Assembly (NCBI GenBank): GCA_003501665.1 | Contig: DNOQ01000409.1 | Coordinates: forward strand, 1-6,242 | DNA from: Bacteroidales bacterium | GTDB lineage: Bacteria > Bacteroidota > Bacteroidia > Bacteroidales > VadinHA17 | Direction: 5' to 3' | DNA: 6,242 nt | Shown here: positions 1-6,055 of the stretch, piece by piece | How the letters are laid out: each line of letters starts with the position of its first letter | Numbering within the stretch: the stretch's first letter is position 1 | Notes under the pieces: model-generated | What the model saw: the letters and a program-made list of their open reading frames with translations, nothing else | Database searches by the model: none | What the model was told of the DNA's origin: nothing | Position numbers and translations under genes: made by a program

Positions 1-622
1 CAGCTCGCCCCGACGCCAGGTGTTCAACGCGGGATTGCGTCTTCATCAGCTGCAGAAAAGAACCGACGCCGATAAAATCGGTTCCTTTCGAGCGATGCCC
101 ACAACAAGGGCATTAATTGATCAGACCAAGACTATCAGAGTTCCTGTGCATATGGTTGAGTTTTATAACAAGGTTACGAAGGCTTCCAGAGAGTTGACAC
201 AACAGCTTGGAAGAGAACCGATTAAAGAAGAAATCGCCAAAAGACTGGAAGTGTCAACAGAAAAAATCGAAGAAGCATTCAAGGCAGTACAGGACCCGAT
301 AGCTCTTCAAACTCAGGTAGGAGATGAAGATTCAAAACTCGAGGATTTTATCAGTGATAAAGATAGTCCTTCGCCATACCTTGATGCAGAAAAAAATAAT
401 GTCACTGAACAGATTCTGAGGGTCCTGAATACCCTCACTCCCAGGGAAGCAGAAGTTCTCAGAATGAGGTTCGGCATAGGATGTGAAAAAGATTACACTC
501 TTGAAGAAATAGGGAGACATCTTTCCATTACACGTGAAAGGGTAAGGTAAATTGAGTCAAAAGCACTGAGAAAACTGAAACATACAAACAGACGCAGTGA
601 ACTGAAAATCCTAATCGGTTAG
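1..622 (+). pseudogene. Decayed RpoD-like sigma-70 factor gene (5' end cut by window edge)
   Basis: This is the remnant of a primary-type (RpoD/RpoS-like) sigma factor, the RNA polymerase subunit that recognises promoters. From about base 101 the frame reads through the end of region 2 (TRALIDQTKTIRVPVHMVE), region 3 (SRELTQQLGREPIKEEIA) and region 4 (LTPREAEVLRMRFGIG, then the helix-turn-helix TLEEIGRHLSITRERVR). At 548-550 a TAA stands where the family has Gln (RERVRQIE). The same frame then continues as IESKALRKLKHTNRRSELK to a natural stop at 620-622, so one C-to-T change explains the break. Before base 101 the family pattern is garbled: traces such as AAEK and TTTCGA..GATGCC..ACA match region 2 only across frame changes, and the conserved WWIRQAI segment is missing. 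An ATG at 20 opens the frame but is not the ancestral start. With both promoter-reading regions damaged, function is unlikely. Error at a contig end is an alternative for the 5' part. Confidence 0.85.
60..84. repeat. Inverted repeat, 7-bp arms, inside the degraded sigma-factor region
   Basis: GAACCGA (60-66) and TCGGTTC (78-84) are perfect inverted copies around an 11-base spacer. The repeat lies in the stretch where the sigma-factor reading frame is scrambled. It may be chance or a scar of the rearrangement. No T-run follows, so it is not an intrinsic terminator. Confidence 0.3.
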
Positions 623-1158
623 CTGCTTTCTATTACAGTCACCGTGCTGGCCTGCGGTCCCTTTTCCCCCTGTTCTTCTGCAAAACGCACTTCCATGCCA
701 ACCTTCAGGTGCTTAAAATTGTAATTTATTACACTATGCTCGTGAAAGTAAATCTCACTGCCATCCGGTGTGGTAAGAAAGCCATAGCCCTTAGCAAGAA
801 ATAGTGCACTTATGCGCGCATGAGGTGTTTCCTCGTGGTGTTTCACATCATCTCTCTGCTTTCTGGCGAAGTCCTCTAACTGGCGGCGGGCTGCATCAAA
901 GGCATCTCTAATCGCTACATTAATGTCCTTATTTGGCTCGCGTTTAATTACCAGTTCTGTACCGGGTACCGTCATGTCAATACGCACATTGTACAAAGCC
1001 CCCTCACGGCGATGATGGTGGGGAACTTCCACCACGATCCTGCATCTCATGATTTGGTCATAATATTTATCCAGGTTCTCCGCCTTCTTGCGGATGAGCT
1101 CCCTGAAAGTTTCGGAAAGATCAAAATTGCGGGCAGTAATTTGCAGTGCAAGTCTCAT
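619..1158 (-). CDS. Ribosome hibernation-promoting factor (HPF/RaiA) with C-terminal cold-shock domain
   Basis: The predicted 179-residue protein joins two nucleic-acid-binding modules. Residues 1 to about 100 match the S30AE/RaiA-HPF fold, which binds the 30S decoding site and stabilises idle ribosomes: MRLALQITARNFDLSE at the start, then KKAENLDKYYDQI, and VAIRDAFDAARRQLEDFARKQR as the last helix. Residues about 114-179 are a cold-shock domain with RNP1-like KGYGFL (123-128) and RNP2-like IYFHEHS (136-142). The long-HPF dimerisation domain is replaced by this domain. The start is the ATG at 1158, because GGAGG (1166-1170) sits seven bases upstream; an ATG seven codons earlier would cover that site. 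The gene has its own sigma-70 promoter and a leader of about 30 bases. Its stop overlaps the stop of the converging sigma remnant by two bases. S30AE-cold-shock fusions are known in bacteria. Ribosome binding under stress or slow growth is inferred from the family. Confidence 0.9.
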   Translation of the reverse strand: MRLALQITARNFDLSETFRELIRKKAENLDKYYDQIMRCRIVVEVPHHHRREGALYNVRIDMTVPGTELVIKREPNKDINVAIRDAFDAARRQLEDFARKQRDDVKHHEETPHARISALFLAKGYGFLTTPDGSEIYFHEHSVINYNFKHLKVGMEVRFAEEQGEKGPQASTVTVIESS

Positions 1159-1165
1159 ATTGTTT

Positions 1166-1170
1166 CCTCC
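1166..1170 (-). promoter_or_regulatory. Shine-Dalgarno site fixing the HPF-cold-shock start
   Basis: GGAGG on the minus strand lies seven bases before the ATG at 1158. It decides against the longer reading that starts at 1179, because that start would place the site inside the coding region. Confidence 0.75.
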
Positions 1171-1197
1171 GTCAAACACTTAAATATTGATGTCTCC

Positions 1198-1226
1198 ATA
1201 CTAACAATCAGTAAAGCTCAAGTCAA
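1198..1226 (-). promoter_or_regulatory. Sigma-70 type promoter of the HPF-cold-shock gene
   Basis: On the minus strand, TTGACT (1221-1226) is followed after exactly 17 bases by TAGTAT (1198-1203). The -35 box matches consensus at five of six positions and the -10 box at four of six. Transcription would begin near 1190 and give a short leader of about 30 bases ending in the GGAGG site. The promoter lets this gene be expressed independently of the AIR-synthase-like gene upstream. Confidence 0.65.
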
Positions 1227-1240
1227 TACGCGACTAAACA

Positions 1241-1255
1241 AATGAATGATTCACT
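1241..1255. repeat. 15-bp dyad (7-bp arms, one-base centre) upstream of the HPF promoter
   Basis: The core TGAAT-G-ATTCA (1243-1253) is a perfect palindrome. The arms extend to seven pairs if one G/T mismatch is allowed. It lies about 15 bp upstream of the -35 box of the HPF promoter and just past the end of the AIR-synthase-like gene. With only one central base it cannot form a good RNA hairpin, so a protein-binding site is more likely than a terminator. Chance occurrence in AT-rich DNA is quite possible. Confidence 0.3.
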
Positions 1256-1267
1256 CGATAGCGGGGA

Positions 1268-2299
1268 TCAATCAAATATTTTTGTTATCTCATCACTCTT
1301 AAAAACAGGCAGTTCTAAAATCCTATTGCGTTTCTTTATCTTCAAGCCATTTCCTTTTGGCAAGATTTTTCCTATCTTTGCAGCAGGGATGCCGTTATCC
1401 TTTAACGCTTCCAAAACCTTTTCGGTGTCACGAGGATTTATTGCAATGAGCAATGCCCCCGATGCTATAAGGCCGAGGGGATCCAGTCTATAGTGACTGC
1501 ATAATACCTGACACTCCGGAAAAACAGGGATGCATTCCTCTTCAACAAAGAGTCCCACGTCTGCAGCAGTTGCAACCTCAAAGAGACCGGTTGCAAGCCC
1601 TCCCTCGGTAGGATCGTGCATGGAGTGAATCTCACCATGTCGCAGAGCAATTTCGGCTTCTTTGAGAATACTGATTCCCGGCCGTTCAATAAAGCCCTTG
1701 CACCTTTGAATAAAATCCGGACCAAAAACAGCTTCTATTTCTTTACCCTTTTGGCGAGCAATAACGGATGTGCCCTCAATAGCTATAGCTTTGGTGAGAA
1801 GAATATCATCTCCTATTTTTGCACCACTTGTAGTGATAAGCCCGTCTTTCTCAACCTCTCCAATCATAGCGCCTGCTATAATGACCCTGTCAATGCCCGG
1901 TGTAATCTCCGTATGTCCCCCGCATAAGGAAACGCCGATCTCCTTGCAGGCAGATGAAAGATGCTGAAATATTTCCTCTACGAGTTTATCTGTCGTGTGT
2001 TTCTCGGGCAGCAGAATCGTCGTAAGGAGCCATAAGGGTTTTCCACCCATAGTAGCAATGTCATTGGCATTGATTCTTACCGTATACGTTCCTATATCGT
2101 CAGAAACGAATGTAATAGGATCTGTCTTTAGGAGGAGATACCTGTCACCCATATCAACAGCGGCTGCATCCTCTCCTATAGAGGGACCTACCCTAACTCT
2201 CTCATCTAAGGAGACATAAGTCTTGAGCATTTTGTCGAGTACATCTGGCGGCAGCTTTCCAACCGGAAACACCTTAAGACAACCACCTCCTTCCTTCAT
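1268..2299 (-). CDS. AIR-synthase-like (PurM/HypE superfamily) protein
   Basis: The protein, up to 343 residues, belongs to the PurM/HypE/SelD/ThiL ATP-binding superfamily. With the ATG numbered 1, the visible motifs are GPSIGEDAAAVD (38-49, ATP/metal-binding loop), NANDIATMGGKP (77-88), CGGHTEITPG (126-135) and MHDPTEGGLATGLFEVA (227-243), the last like the HDPT.GGL motif of HypE. The C-terminus ends DEITKIFD and lacks the PRIC-type tail with the terminal Cys that HypE needs for carbamoyl/cyanide transfer, so it is unlikely to be a true hydrogenase maturation HypE. Members of this type are often annotated only as AIR synthase family, with no proven substrate. The ATG at 2299 has GAGG four bases upstream. 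A GTG at 2272 would start directly at FPVGKLPP, where the family pattern begins, and AAGGAGGT lies 12 bases before it. The first nine codons derive from the overlapping radical SAM remnant, so the GTG may be the older start. Confidence 0.82.
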   Translation of the reverse strand: MKEGGGCLKVFPVGKLPPDVLDKMLKTYVSLDERVRVGPSIGEDAAAVDMGDRYLLLKTDPITFVSDDIGTYTVRINANDIATMGGKPLWLLTTILLPEKHTTDKLVEEIFQHLSSACKEIGVSLCGGHTEITPGIDRVIIAGAMIGEVEKDGLITTSGAKIGDDILLTKAIAIEGTSVIARQKGKEIEAVFGPDFIQRCKGFIERPGISILKEAEIALRHGEIHSMHDPTEGGLATGLFEVATAADVGLFVEEECIPVFPECQVLCSHYRLDPLGLIASGALLIAINPRDTEKVLEALKDNGIPAAKIGKILPKGNGLKIKKRNRILELPVFKSDEITKIFD

Positions 2300-2549
2300 T
2301 TTTCCTCACCCCGCAGTACCCCATCCCGTCTGCAGGTATCCTGCATTCATTTACGCAAATTTTACACGGGGTACCGCGAGGGTCTTTCGGCGCTTTTTCA
2401 GGAAGTCCGAAGGCTGCCCGGCTCCTTACATGCGCCTGCATAGCAATCGGCAGGGCATCCGCGGGTCTCTCCCTTATACATTTAAAACAGACGCCGATTT
2501 CCTTTGATATGTCATTTGAAGCGATATTACATAATTTACATTCTGCCAC
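2274..2549 (-). pseudogene. Truncated radical SAM protein gene (N-terminal fragment, 91 codons)
   Basis: The frame begins with GTG at 2549, with GGGAAGG five bases upstream. It encodes a Cys-rich N-terminus: CKLC (4-7) and CFKC (21-24), a likely zinc-binding pair, then RERPADALPIAMQAHVRSRAAFGLP, and a second cluster PCKICVNECRIPADGMGYCGVRKNEG with Cys 62, 65, 69 and 79. I recognise this as the leader of a radical SAM family (AmrS/PflA-like) in which a barrel with the CxxxCxxC cluster motif normally follows. Here the frame leaves the pattern after KNEG, reads RRWLS and stops inside the AIR-synthase-like gene, overlapping it by 26 bases. No barrel or CxxxCxxC motif is present, so catalysis is not possible. 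A deletion joining the two genes is the simplest explanation. The fragment might still be made as a small zinc-binding protein, as its start signals are intact. Confidence 0.75.
2285..2292 (-). promoter_or_regulatory. Strong Shine-Dalgarno inside the annotated 5' end of the AIR-synthase-like gene
   Basis: AAGGAGGT on the minus strand is a near-perfect anti-16S match. It lies within the reading frame that starts at 2299 and 12 bases before the in-frame GTG at 2272. This supports GTG as a start, although the spacing is slightly long. The site lies at the junction with the truncated radical SAM gene. Confidence 0.5.
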
Positions 2550-2717
2550 TAAAACCTTCCCATATCAGCGTACAACATTTGGAATCCATTACCTCTAATA
2601 CTATTCTACCCTATGCCGGATTATGCATAAAATGAATCCCGCTTACCGGGGACAGAGTATCCCTACTCATTTTCCTTTCCGAAGACATCCGGATTTTCAA
2701 GTACTCTCTCGGTAAAA

Positions 2718-2746
2718 TTGACAAGCATCAAATATTTTGATAGCAT
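2718..2746 (+). promoter_or_regulatory. Sigma-70 promoter for the rightward gene group
   Basis: TTGACA (2718-2723) is a perfect -35 box. After exactly 17 bases comes TAGCAT (2741-2746), which matches the -10 consensus at four of six positions. Transcription would start near 2753, leaving an untranslated leader of about 100 bases before the ATG at 2855. The 119-residue protein gene, and possibly the two genes after it, would be read from here. Confidence 0.6.
2727..2741. promoter_or_regulatory. Candidate operator: palindrome between -35 and -10 boxes
   Basis: ATCAAA-TAT-TTTGAT is a perfect dyad with 6-bp arms filling most of the promoter spacer and touching the first base of the -10 box. A dimeric repressor bound here would block RNA polymerase. 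No regulator gene is present in the window to pair with it, and AT-rich palindromes also arise by chance. Confidence 0.4.
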
Positions 2747-2843
2747 TCAATCAAATCAGCATTCATAGAATTCTGACTGACCTATTTTCATTAGATGGTT
2801 TGTGGAATTTCCTATCGTCTGATATAACAATTCAAAAGAAATG

Positions 2844-2850
2844 AGGAGGT
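2844..2850 (+). promoter_or_regulatory. Shine-Dalgarno of the 119-residue protein gene
   Basis: AGGAGGT ends four bases before the ATG at 2855. This strong site supports that start over the internal Met at residue 11, which has no comparable site. Confidence 0.65.
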
Positions 2851-2854
2851 CAAT

Positions 2855-3214
2855 ATGGTTGAAATCCCCGGAAAAGGCGAATTGATGAGGATAGAAGATT
2901 TTATTGCTTTGGCAAAGGAAGGGAAAGATGTAAACGCGACAGTTGATTTGCGGCAACAGGTCGTCTCCCAGAAGATACACCCCGGTGATACTGAGGAATT
3001 GAAGGAAGCGATAGATATGTACCTTCTTTTCGGAGATTACACTTTCAAAATCGGCAACTGGAAAAAACTTGTTTCTAAGGTCTATATGTATGGCTCTACA
3101 GGGGAATCTCTCAGTGATACCAAGATAAACAAGAGCATAGCTAATGAACGTTTAAAACTGGACTATCAAAGGTTGAAAACCGTGAATATTCATTTTGAGG
3201 AAAAGTATTTCTAA
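2855..3214 (+). CDS. Hypothetical protein, 119 residues
   Basis: I do not recognise the family. The gene has a strong ribosome-binding site and a good upstream promoter, so it is very probably real. The protein is soluble, with no signal peptide, membrane segment, Cys or His-rich metal site. It looks mainly alpha-helical and charged: an N-terminal part (MRIEDFIALAKEGKDVNATVD, residues 11-31), a middle helix (DTEELKEAIDMYLLFGDYTF, 45-64), the segment KIGNWKKLVSKVYMYGSTGE (65-84), and a C-terminal charged helix ending in HFEEKYF. The aromatic-rich middle followed by NERLKLDYQRLK suggests a small helical fold that could form oligomers, but no catalytic motif is visible. It is followed 68 bases later by the MTH1187-family gene, and a shared transcript is possible. 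Function is unknown. Confidence 0.8.
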   Translation: MVEIPGKGELMRIEDFIALAKEGKDVNATVDLRQQVVSQKIHPGDTEELKEAIDMYLLFGDYTFKIGNWKKLVSKVYMYGSTGESLSDTKINKSIANERLKLDYQRLKTVNIHFEEKYF

Positions 3215-3282
3215 AGTCTCATATATCGCATAACTCGTGAAGGTTAAAACGAAATAGACAGTTTTTAAAGAAAGGAGGGGTC

Positions 3283-3588
3283 ATGCTTGTAGAATTCAGT
3301 GTAATACCAATAGGTTCCAGCAGCAGTATCGGTGATCAAATTGCAGAAGTTTTAAGGATAGTTGATGCGAGTGGTCTCCCTTATAAAATCAATCCCATGG
3401 GTACCGTAGTAGAAGGAGAATGGGATGAGATAGTGAAGCTCATTAAGAAATGTCACAAGAAAGTGATGACAAGTGAAGATCGCGTTATCACAACGATATC
3501 GATTGATGATAGAAAAGGAAAGCCTAACCGGATAGACGAAAAAGTTAAGTCAATTGAAAAAAGGATTGGAAAATCTTTGAAAAAATAA
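3283..3588 (+). CDS. MTH1187/YkoF-family (DUF77) thiamine-binding-like protein
   Basis: The 101-residue protein matches the small ferredoxin-like MTH1187/YkoF family along its full length. It opens with the first strand MLVEFSVIPIGSSSSIGDQI, followed by a helix IAEVLRIVDASG, the signature GLPYKINPMGTVVEGEWDEI (residues 31-50), a second helix, and the strand RVITTISIDDRKGK (67-80) before a Lys-rich C-terminal helix. Family members form tetramers, and the related YkoF binds thiamine or its pyrimidine part. Ligand binding in this copy is inferred from the family, and no thiamine genes or TPP riboswitch lie nearby. The start is secured by AAAGGAGG at 3271-3278, four bases before the ATG. It lies between the unknown gene and the histidine kinase on the same strand, with gaps of 68 and 55 bases. 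Length is typical of the family. Confidence 0.9.
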   Translation: MLVEFSVIPIGSSSSIGDQIAEVLRIVDASGLPYKINPMGTVVEGEWDEIVKLIKKCHKKVMTSEDRVITTISIDDRKGKPNRIDEKVKSIEKRIGKSLKK

Positions 3589-3643
3589 ACATTAACTATT
3601 TCATCAGGAAAATAATATAGCCGTTCTGCAATAATATGACATT

Positions 3644-5959
3644 ATGGGGGATGAAAGTAAGTACCGGTATTTATCTAACGGCGTAACATCAGAATCCCTT
3701 CCTCAATATTCAGTCCGCATGACTAAACTTATCATTCTATTATTAATAACATTTCTCGTCATGCTTATCGGCATGTCAGCGTATCAGGTGGCAAAATATC
3801 TTCTTTTTCCAAACATCTCACTTATCGGATCAAACATTATTACCGTTCTTTTCAGCTCCTCAGTTGCGACAATCGCCGCCTATTTTGTATTGCGCAATCG
3901 TCAGTTGCTTCTTCAACAGACTCTTAAAGAAATTGCTGAGCGCAAAGAAGTGGAGAAAGCCTTACAGATGAGCGAGGAACGTTTCAGGCAGGCAGCTGAA
4001 TGTTCAGGTGAATTTATATGGGAAGTTGATGTAACCGGTTTATATACTTATGCGAATCCTGTTGTTGAAGAACTTTTGGGCTACAAACCTGGGGAAATTA
4101 TTGGCAAGAAATATTTTTACGATTTTTTCCATCCCGATATCAGAGAGACGTTAAAAAAAGGAGCTTTTGAAATTATTGCAAAAAGGGAAGTTATTAGAAA
4201 TTTTGTAAATCCTAACATACACAAAAACGGTCAGACGGTTATTTTTGAAACAAGCGGATTGCCGGTTATAGACAATCAGGGAACCCTGCTTGGGTATAGA
4301 GGCTCGGACAGTGATATAACCGAACGTACAAAGGCTGAAGAAGCTGTCCGAAAAAGCGAAGAAAAATACCGTACCGTGGCAGACTTCACCTATGACTGGG
4401 AGGACTGGCTGGACCCATCAGGCAAATTCATTTATGTTTCTCCTTCATGCGAATGGATTACCGGTTATCACAGGAGCGAATTCCTTGACCTCGGTACAAT
4501 TATCAAGATTACTCACCCTGACGACCGGGCGTTGGTAGAACAGTACTTTCACGAGATACTGAATGGCAGTGTCACAGTTCACAATATGGACTTCCGTATT
4601 ATCAACCTCAGCGGCGAAATAAGATGGATCAGCCACTACTGTCAACCGGTCTACAGCAAAGATGGTATATTTCTCGGTCGTCGCGGAAGCAGCCGGGACA
4701 TTACGAAAAGAAAAGAGATGGAAGAAGCATTGGAAAGATTAACAAAAGATCTGAAACTTTTCAATGATGAATTATCAGCCGTAAATGATCAATTGGAAAC
4801 AGAAATAGGGGTTCGTACAAAGACTGAAAAAGAGCTCAGAGAAAGCGAGGAACGTTATAAGAGCATGGTTAGTGCAGTAACCGCTTATACCTATTCGCTT
4901 GATCTCGGTCAGATAGGGGCAATATCTGCCCAGCACAGTGCAGGATGTATTCCGGTCACAGGATATAGCCCCGAAGATTATAAAACTGATCCGTATTTAT
5001 GGCATAAAATGATCTTCCCTGATGATCAAATGATTATCGAAAATGCAATCAATGAGATTCTGGCAGGGCATCAGATTCGCCCCATTGAGCATCGTATCAT
5101 ACGCCGCGATAATACTGTTGTTTGGGTACGCAATACGATGGTGCCTTACCATGATGGAAATGGACGACTGGTTCGATATGACGGGCTCATAGAGGATATT
5201 ACTGAACGCAAACTTGCCGAGGATAAAGTTCAAAAAATAAATATGAAGCTTGAACGAAATATTTTGGAACTTACAGACGCCAATAAAGAATTAGATGCAT
5301 TCAATCGCTCCGTTTCTCACGATCTTCAAACACCACTTATGGTAATAGGAGGATATGCCCGCAGGTTCCTGAAAGTCTCCGGTGACAAACTCGATACAGA
5401 TGAAATAGGAATGATTAACACAATACAAGAGAGTGCACAAAAGATGGAAAGACTTATCAAGGGTCTCCTTGCATTTTCCCGTTCAGGCAGGCAGGAGATA
5501 AAGCCGGAAGAGATTAATATGAGGAATCTTGTATGGACTGTGATAGAAGAACTTAAACCACTGTCAGAAGGAAGAATGATCAATTTTGACATAAAAGCGC
5601 TGTCTCCAGTGCATGGTGACTTAGGATTGCTTAAACAAGTTTTAGTTAATCTCCTTACGAACGCAATAAAATTCACAAGTCAAAAAAGTATGGCGGTTAT
5701 TGAAATCGGCTGTAGAGTCGATAAACATGAAAATATCTATTATGTAAAGGATAATGGTATCGGTTTTGATGCTAATTCTACAGATAAGTTGTTTTCTCCA
5801 TTTTATCGATTGCCTGAAGCGAAGGAATATGATGGTACAGGAATTGGACTTTCGATCGCAGAGCGTATTGTTAAACGGCATGGTGGACGCATATGGGCAG
5901 AAGGTAAAATTAATGATGGAGCAACATTATATTTTGCACTTCCGGGGATTTCAACTTGA
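3644..5959 (+). CDS. Membrane-anchored hybrid-less sensor histidine kinase with three PAS domains
   Basis: The 771-residue protein is a two-component sensor kinase. Two hydrophobic segments (about 26-47 and 62-84), separated by only some 15 residues, anchor it in the inner membrane with almost no periplasmic part, so signals are probably sensed in the cytoplasm. Three PAS/PAC modules follow: about 113-230, 241-357 and 404-523, each closing with a DITER/DITKR motif. A coiled coil (about 357-403) separates the second and third. The HisKA domain has the phospho-acceptor His559 in SVSHDLQTPL. The ATPase has an N box with Asn673 (NLLTNAIKF), G1 DNGIGF (703-708), an F-box-like LFSPFYRLP and G2 GTGIGLSIA (731-739). 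The catalytic part resembles phytochrome-type kinases. There is no receiver domain and no adjacent response regulator, so its partner is elsewhere. All catalytic motifs are intact. The ATG at 3644 lacks a clear Shine-Dalgarno site; Met26 (3719) would trim the N-terminus but not the membrane segments. The ligand is unknown. Confidence 0.93.
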   Translation: MGDESKYRYLSNGVTSESLPQYSVRMTKLIILLLITFLVMLIGMSAYQVAKYLLFPNISLIGSNIITVLFSSSVATIAAYFVLRNRQLLLQQTLKEIAERKEVEKALQMSEERFRQAAECSGEFIWEVDVTGLYTYANPVVEELLGYKPGEIIGKKYFYDFFHPDIRETLKKGAFEIIAKREVIRNFVNPNIHKNGQTVIFETSGLPVIDNQGTLLGYRGSDSDITERTKAEEAVRKSEEKYRTVADFTYDWEDWLDPSGKFIYVSPSCEWITGYHRSEFLDLGTIIKITHPDDRALVEQYFHEILNGSVTVHNMDFRIINLSGEIRWISHYCQPVYSKDGIFLGRRGSSRDITKRKEMEEALERLTKDLKLFNDELSAVNDQLETEIGVRTKTEKELRESEERYKSMVSAVTAYTYSLDLGQIGAISAQHSAGCIPVTGYSPEDYKTDPYLWHKMIFPDDQMIIENAINEILAGHQIRPIEHRIIRRDNTVVWVRNTMVPYHDGNGRLVRYDGLIEDITERKLAEDKVQKINMKLERNILELTDANKELDAFNRSVSHDLQTPLMVIGGYARRFLKVSGDKLDTDEIGMINTIQESAQKMERLIKGLLAFSRSGRQEIKPEEINMRNLVWTVIEELKPLSEGRMINFDIKALSPVHGDLGLLKQVLVNLLTNAIKFTSQKSMAVIEIGCRVDKHENIYYVKDNGIGFDANSTDKLFSPFYRLPEAKEYDGTGIGLSIAERIVKRHGGRIWAEGKINDGATLYFALPGIST

Positions 5960-6055
5960 TCTTTGATACCAAACAAATCGCGGATTTTATAAAAACATGC
6001 TCAAAGAGGATAAGGCCTATTAATTATTATCTGAGATGTCTTTTAGCTAGAAGTA
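5960..6055. other. Short convergent gap between kinase and PilZ-like gene
   Basis: This 96-base AT-rich gap separates two genes that point at each other. I looked for a terminator shared by both and found no stable stem followed by a T-run on either strand. Confidence 0.5.

Larger units (their letters stand above)
2550..2854. other. Divergent intergenic region (305 bp)
   Basis: No credible coding frame was found here. The stretch separates the leftward radical SAM remnant from the rightward gene at 2855. It holds the rightward promoter at 2718-2746 with a palindromic spacer, and a weak hairpin CCCG/CGGG (2638-2641/2647-2650) without a T-run. A leftward promoter should lie around 2580-2640. 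AT-rich boxes such as TAGAAT occur there, but I found none with a convincing -35 partner. Confidence 0.6.

Noticed and set aside
548..550. TAA read as Gln (alternative genetic code)
   Set aside because: The HPF, 119-residue and MTH1187-family genes all end at TAA exactly where their families or signals predict, so TAA is a normal stop here.
1268..2299. Annotation as HypE or SelD
   Set aside because: The C-terminal PRI-type tail with the Cys of HypE is absent, the SelD N-terminal Cys/Sec-Lys motif is absent, and no hydrogenase or selenium genes are nearby.
2340..2370. C-x2-C-x3-C run in the radical SAM fragment taken as its iron-sulfur cluster motif
   Set aside because: The spacing (Cys 62, 65, 69) is not CxxxCxxC. 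It belongs to the N-terminal Cys cluster that precedes the barrel in this family.
1012..2507. Series of plus-strand open frames of 65-103 codons opposite the HPF and AIR-synthase-like genes
   Set aside because: They lie antisense to well-supported genes, show no family motifs and lack ribosome-binding sites; they are frame shadows.
2636..2652. CCCG/CGGG hairpin as a terminator
   Set aside because: The stem has four GC pairs plus a wobble pair and no following T-run on either strand. It also lies upstream of both flanking genes.
3215..3282. TPP riboswitch ahead of the thiamine-binding-like gene
   Set aside because: The 68-base gap is too short and shows no CUGAGA-type core of the thiamine box.
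4445..5881. Minus-strand open frames opposite the histidine kinase
   Set aside because: They are antisense to PAS, HisKA and ATPase motifs that are all intact on the plus strand; no independent coding evidence.
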